From: Clostridiales bacterium
Lineage (GTDB): Bacteria; Bacillota; Clostridia; Tissierellales; Sedimentibacteraceae
Reading direction: 5' to 3'
Length of the DNA: 5,743 bases
NCBI GenBank assembly: GCA_003483345.1
Contig: DMWH01000181.1
Coordinates: forward strand, 4,873-10,615
Position numbers and translations under genes: made by a program. This document shows, one piece after another, positions 5,562-5,743 of the stretch. Each line of letters starts with the position of its first letter. Positions within the stretch are counted from its first letter, which is position 1. Under the pieces are notes generated by a model that worked only from the letters and a program-made list of their open reading frames with translations, was not told where the DNA came from and did no database searches.

Positions 5562-5743
5562 ATGGAATTCAACCAATTGGAAAGTTTTATAAGTGTTGTA
5601 AAGCATAACAGTTTTTCATTAGCTGCTAAAGAACTTTATACGACTCAACCTACTGTTAGCAATAATATTAAAAATTTAGAAAAAGAACTTAATACAACTC
5701 TTTTGGACAGAACCAGCAAAACAATTACCTTGACGGATTCAGG
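5562..5743 (+). CDS. LysR-type transcriptional regulator (3' partial)
   Basis: The first 60 codons are present and the frame is open to the end of the window. MEFNQLESFISVVKHNSFSLAA followed by LYTTQPTVSNNIKNLEKEL and LLDRTSK is the standard N-terminal winged helix-turn-helix of LysR proteins, with the recognition helix around residues 29-41. The effector-binding domain lies beyond the window. The ATG is preceded by AAAGGAAGG 4 bases upstream. The gene follows the desulfurase-like gene by 54 bases on the same strand, so it may be co-transcribed or separated by the C-rich element at 5518-5547. It could control the divergent promoters at 4083-4361, as many LysR proteins act on adjacent genes; this is inference. 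The effector cannot be predicted from the visible part. Confidence 0.93.
   Translation, partial: MEFNQLESFISVVKHNSFSLAAKELYTTQPTVSNNIKNLEKELNTTLLDRTSKTITLTDS

Overview
The window is low-GC, AT-rich DNA with strong AGGAGG-type ribosome sites, tightly packed operons and Clostridia-type protein sequences. It most likely comes from an anaerobic Firmicute (Clostridia or Tissierellia). Species cannot be fixed from this window.

Left part (1-2507, + strand): the end of a small protein that looks like the detached reactivation domain of cobalamin-dependent methionine synthase, ending in a cysteine-rich tail. It overlaps by 7 bases the GTG start of a 789-residue MetH. This MetH has homocysteine, folate and cobalamin modules but no C-terminal AdoMet-binding reactivation domain, so the two genes probably make a split methionine synthase system. 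The metH stop codon forms the base of an 11-bp hairpin (2505-2535) that separates it from a convergent operon.

Middle part (2548-4082, - strand): a three-gene operon transcribed yedE (putative selenium/sulfur-compound membrane transporter), then a stand-alone TusA/YedF-N-type carrier with a CPQP motif, then a DUF3343 protein (putative Se/S carrier). The last two overlap as TAATG.

Right part (4083-5743): a 279-bp AT-rich divergent intergenic region with a plausible promoter in each direction and three short palindromes. Then come a class V aminotransferase of the cysteine desulfurase/selenocysteine lyase type (+) and the first 60 codons of a LysR-type regulator (+).

Together the right two thirds look like a selenium-handling neighbourhood: uptake by YedE, carriage on TusA-like and DUF3343 cysteines, sulfur or selenium mobilisation by the PLP enzyme, and possible control by the LysR protein. 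The individual families are known. The selenium role is inferred from family context, not shown by the sequence alone. No mobile element, CRISPR array, tRNA or rRNA is visible.
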